Origin: Dokdonella sp.
GTDB lineage: Bacteria > Pseudomonadota > Gammaproteobacteria > Xanthomonadales > Rhodanobacteraceae
Reading direction: 5' to 3'
NCBI GenBank assembly: GCA_030150315.1
Contig: JASLGB010000057.1
Location: forward strand, 1 to 8,123
DNA length: 8,123 nucleotides
The notes under the pieces were generated by a model. It saw only the letters and a list, made by a program, of their open reading frames with translations, did no database searches and was not told the origin of the DNA. The translations under genes were made by a program, and so were the position numbers. This document shows, one piece after another, positions 7,518-8,123 of this stretch (the stretch's first letter is position 1; each line of letters begins with the position of its first letter).

Positions 7518-7528
7518 CAGCCGTCACG
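7513..7528 (+). terminator. Small hairpin spanning the DUF885 stop codon
   Basis: CGTGAC (7513-7518) and GTCACG (7523-7528) form a perfect 6-bp stem with loop AGCC. The TGA stop codon lies in the left arm. No T run follows. It may contribute to mRNA 3' structure, but it is short enough to be chance. Confidence 0.25.
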
Positions 7529-7579
7529 AACGATGCCTGACGCCGCTCCCTGACTACCCGGGCGGCCTTCGGCGACGAT

Positions 7580-7606
7580 CCTCCCGCACCATCGGGGTGC
7601 GGGAGG
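7580..7606 (+). promoter_or_regulatory. Perfect 11-bp hairpin covering the ribosome binding site of the small membrane protein gene
   Basis: CCTCCCGCACC (7580-7590) and GGTGCGGGAGG (7596-7606) are exact reverse complements around the five-base loop ATCGG. Nine of the eleven pairs are G-C. The right arm holds GGGAGG (7601-7606), the only good ribosome binding site for the ATG at 7613, so folding would block translation start. No T run follows the stem, which argues against an ordinary intrinsic terminator of the DUF885 gene, although T-less hairpin ends cannot be excluded. Confidence 0.7.
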
Positions 7607-7612
7607 CGTGCC

Positions 7613-7795
7613 ATGAAGGTCTCGATTCCGGAGTTGTCGCCATCGCTGCAGGCCAGTCTTGGGAAGTACCCGACGCTGCTGCTGGTTCTTGCCGCGGCGT
7701 GGCTGCTGGCACGCGGTCTGAAGGACCTTTTCTGGACTCTGTTCGGTCTGTACTGGGCTTTCCACGCACTGTGCGTGGCCGGATTTTTCCGGTGA
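7613..7795 (+). CDS. Small hypothetical membrane protein (60 residues)
   Basis: The product has a short polar N-terminus followed by two hydrophobic stretches, about residues 20-34 and 39-58, joined by a basic turn (RGLKD, 34-38). This suggests a helical hairpin or a bent membrane segment. The composition is rich in leucine, alanine, tryptophan and phenylalanine, and the chain ends in GFFR. I do not recognise a family. The ATG has GGGAGG six bases upstream, one of the better ribosome binding sites in the window, although it lies inside a hairpin. It follows the DUF885 gene on the same strand by 95 bases and is convergent with the gene at the right edge. Longer frames on the opposite strand over the same bases show no protein-like features. 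The case for a real gene rests on the binding site and membrane-like composition. Confidence 0.7.
   Translation: MKVSIPELSPSLQASLGKYPTLLLVLAAAWLLARGLKDLFWTLFGLYWAFHALCVAGFFR
7762..7792 (+). terminator. Paired hairpins with a T run at the end of the small gene
   Basis: CCACGCA (7762-7768) pairs with TGCGTGG (7772-7778) around CTG. It is followed at once by CCGGA (7779-7783) pairing with TCCGG (7788-7792) around TTTT. A run of five T occurs at 7784-7788. The structures lie in the last codons of the 60-residue gene, so the T run sits five bases after the first stem. It could be an overlapping terminator, but coding constraint gives an alternative explanation. Confidence 0.3.
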
Positions 7796-7824
7796 ACGTG
7801 ACGCGAACCACTCACCACGCAACC

Positions 7825-7856
7825 GGCCGGAGGACGCGACGGGCGCGCCTCCGGCC
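7825..7856. terminator. GC-rich hairpin between convergent genes, likely bidirectional terminator
   Basis: GGCCGGAGG (7825-7833) pairs perfectly with CCTCCGGCC (7848-7856). After a single bulged A, CGCG (7835-7838) pairs with CGCG (7844-7847), leaving the loop ACGGG. This gives 13 pairs in total, between the stop of the 60-residue gene (7795) and the stop of the right-edge gene (7863). Position favours a shared terminator for both strands; neither side has a long T run. Confidence 0.5.
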
Positions 7857-7862
7857 TGCGCA

Positions 7863-8123
7863 TCAACCGTCGAATCCGTTACGGAAGATGATGTCGGCGG
7901 AGATGTCCGGGTAGTAGGCCACCCGCATGCCGCAGAACTGCAGGGAGGACGACGATTGCCCGAGCCTCACCAGCAGCTGCCTGGCGAACTCCTGGTTGTC
8001 GACGACGATGTTCAGCTGCGGGCTCAACTCGGAGTCGAAGCCATTGCTGCCGCTGGTGCTGAAAAACGCTTCGTCCAGGAATTCGCTGTTTCCCGCGTAG
8101 CGGGTCAGCGCGACATCGAGATT
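7863..8123 (-). CDS. C-terminal end of an unidentified, probably exported protein (partial)
   Basis: The frame is open from the right edge to a TGA at 7863-7865, giving 86 visible residues. The sequence is polar, with few lysines and many serine, asparagine, glycine and aromatic residues, as in secreted beta-rich proteins. A single cysteine occurs in LQFCGMRVAYYPD, and the chain ends DIIFRNGFDG. Similar short endings of the kind IFxxGF(D/E) are, to my recollection, common at the ends of exported proteins in Dokdonella-like Xanthomonadales; I cannot verify this here. The start, signal peptide and domains lie outside the window, so no function can be assigned. It is convergent with the 60-residue gene. 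Confidence 0.75.
   Translation of the reverse strand, partial: NLDVALTRYAGNSEFLDEAFFSTSGSNGFDSELSPQLNIVVDNQEFARQLLVRLGQSSSSLQFCGMRVAYYPDISADIIFRNGFDG

Noticed and set aside
7490..7914. Several overlapping frames on both strands around the small gene (60-151 codons)
   Set aside because: They lack ribosome binding sites and membrane or domain features. Only the frame starting at 7613 has both a good binding site and a protein-like composition.

Overview
This 8,123-base window is GC-rich chromosomal DNA that reads as ordinary housekeeping and accessory sequence from a gammaproteobacterium. Gene content (an RlmJ-type rRNA methyltransferase, a YfhM-type alpha-2-macroglobulin lipoprotein, NnrU, DUF885) and the look of the promoters and protein ends suggest Xanthomonadales, perhaps a Rhodanobacteraceae genus such as Dokdonella. 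That placement is inference from gene style; no rRNA or marker gene is present. I see no prophage, insertion sequence, CRISPR array, tRNA or rRNA.

Layout: (1) 1-2946, minus strand: the first 982 codons of a large alpha-2-macroglobulin-like lipoprotein, running off the left edge before its thioester region. (2) 2947-3136: a divergent promoter region with a clear TATAAT for the lipoprotein gene. (3) 3137-3715, plus: an NnrU-family membrane protein. (4) 3757-4578, minus: a 273-residue ferritin-like protein with a full E/ExxH/E/ExxH di-iron ligand set. (5) 4579-4723: a leader region with a strong extended dyad. (6) 4724-5572, minus: rlmJ. (7) 5573-5696: a divergent promoter region containing a 12-base palindrome. 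(8) 5697-7517, plus: a membrane-anchored DUF885 metallohydrolase-like protein. (9) 7613-7795, plus: a 60-residue small membrane protein whose ribosome binding site lies inside a perfect 11-bp hairpin. (10) 7863-8123, minus: the C-terminal end of a probably exported protein that ends in a short aromatic/glycine tag-like motif.

The genes do not form one obvious pathway. The lipoprotein and the DUF885 protein both belong in the periplasm or envelope, NnrU and the 60-residue protein are in the inner membrane, and RlmJ and the ferritin-like protein are cytoplasmic. Only rlmJ and the ferritin-like gene are neighbours on one strand, and a promoter candidate between them suggests the latter can be transcribed alone. 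The DUF885 gene and the 60-residue gene also share a strand, separated by 95 bases that contain two hairpins.

I did not find a convincing new multi-gene system. The best leads are the hairpin over the small gene's ribosome binding site, the large dyad at the predicted 5' end of the ferritin-like mRNA, the unassigned di-iron protein, and the possible C-terminal sorting tag at the right edge.
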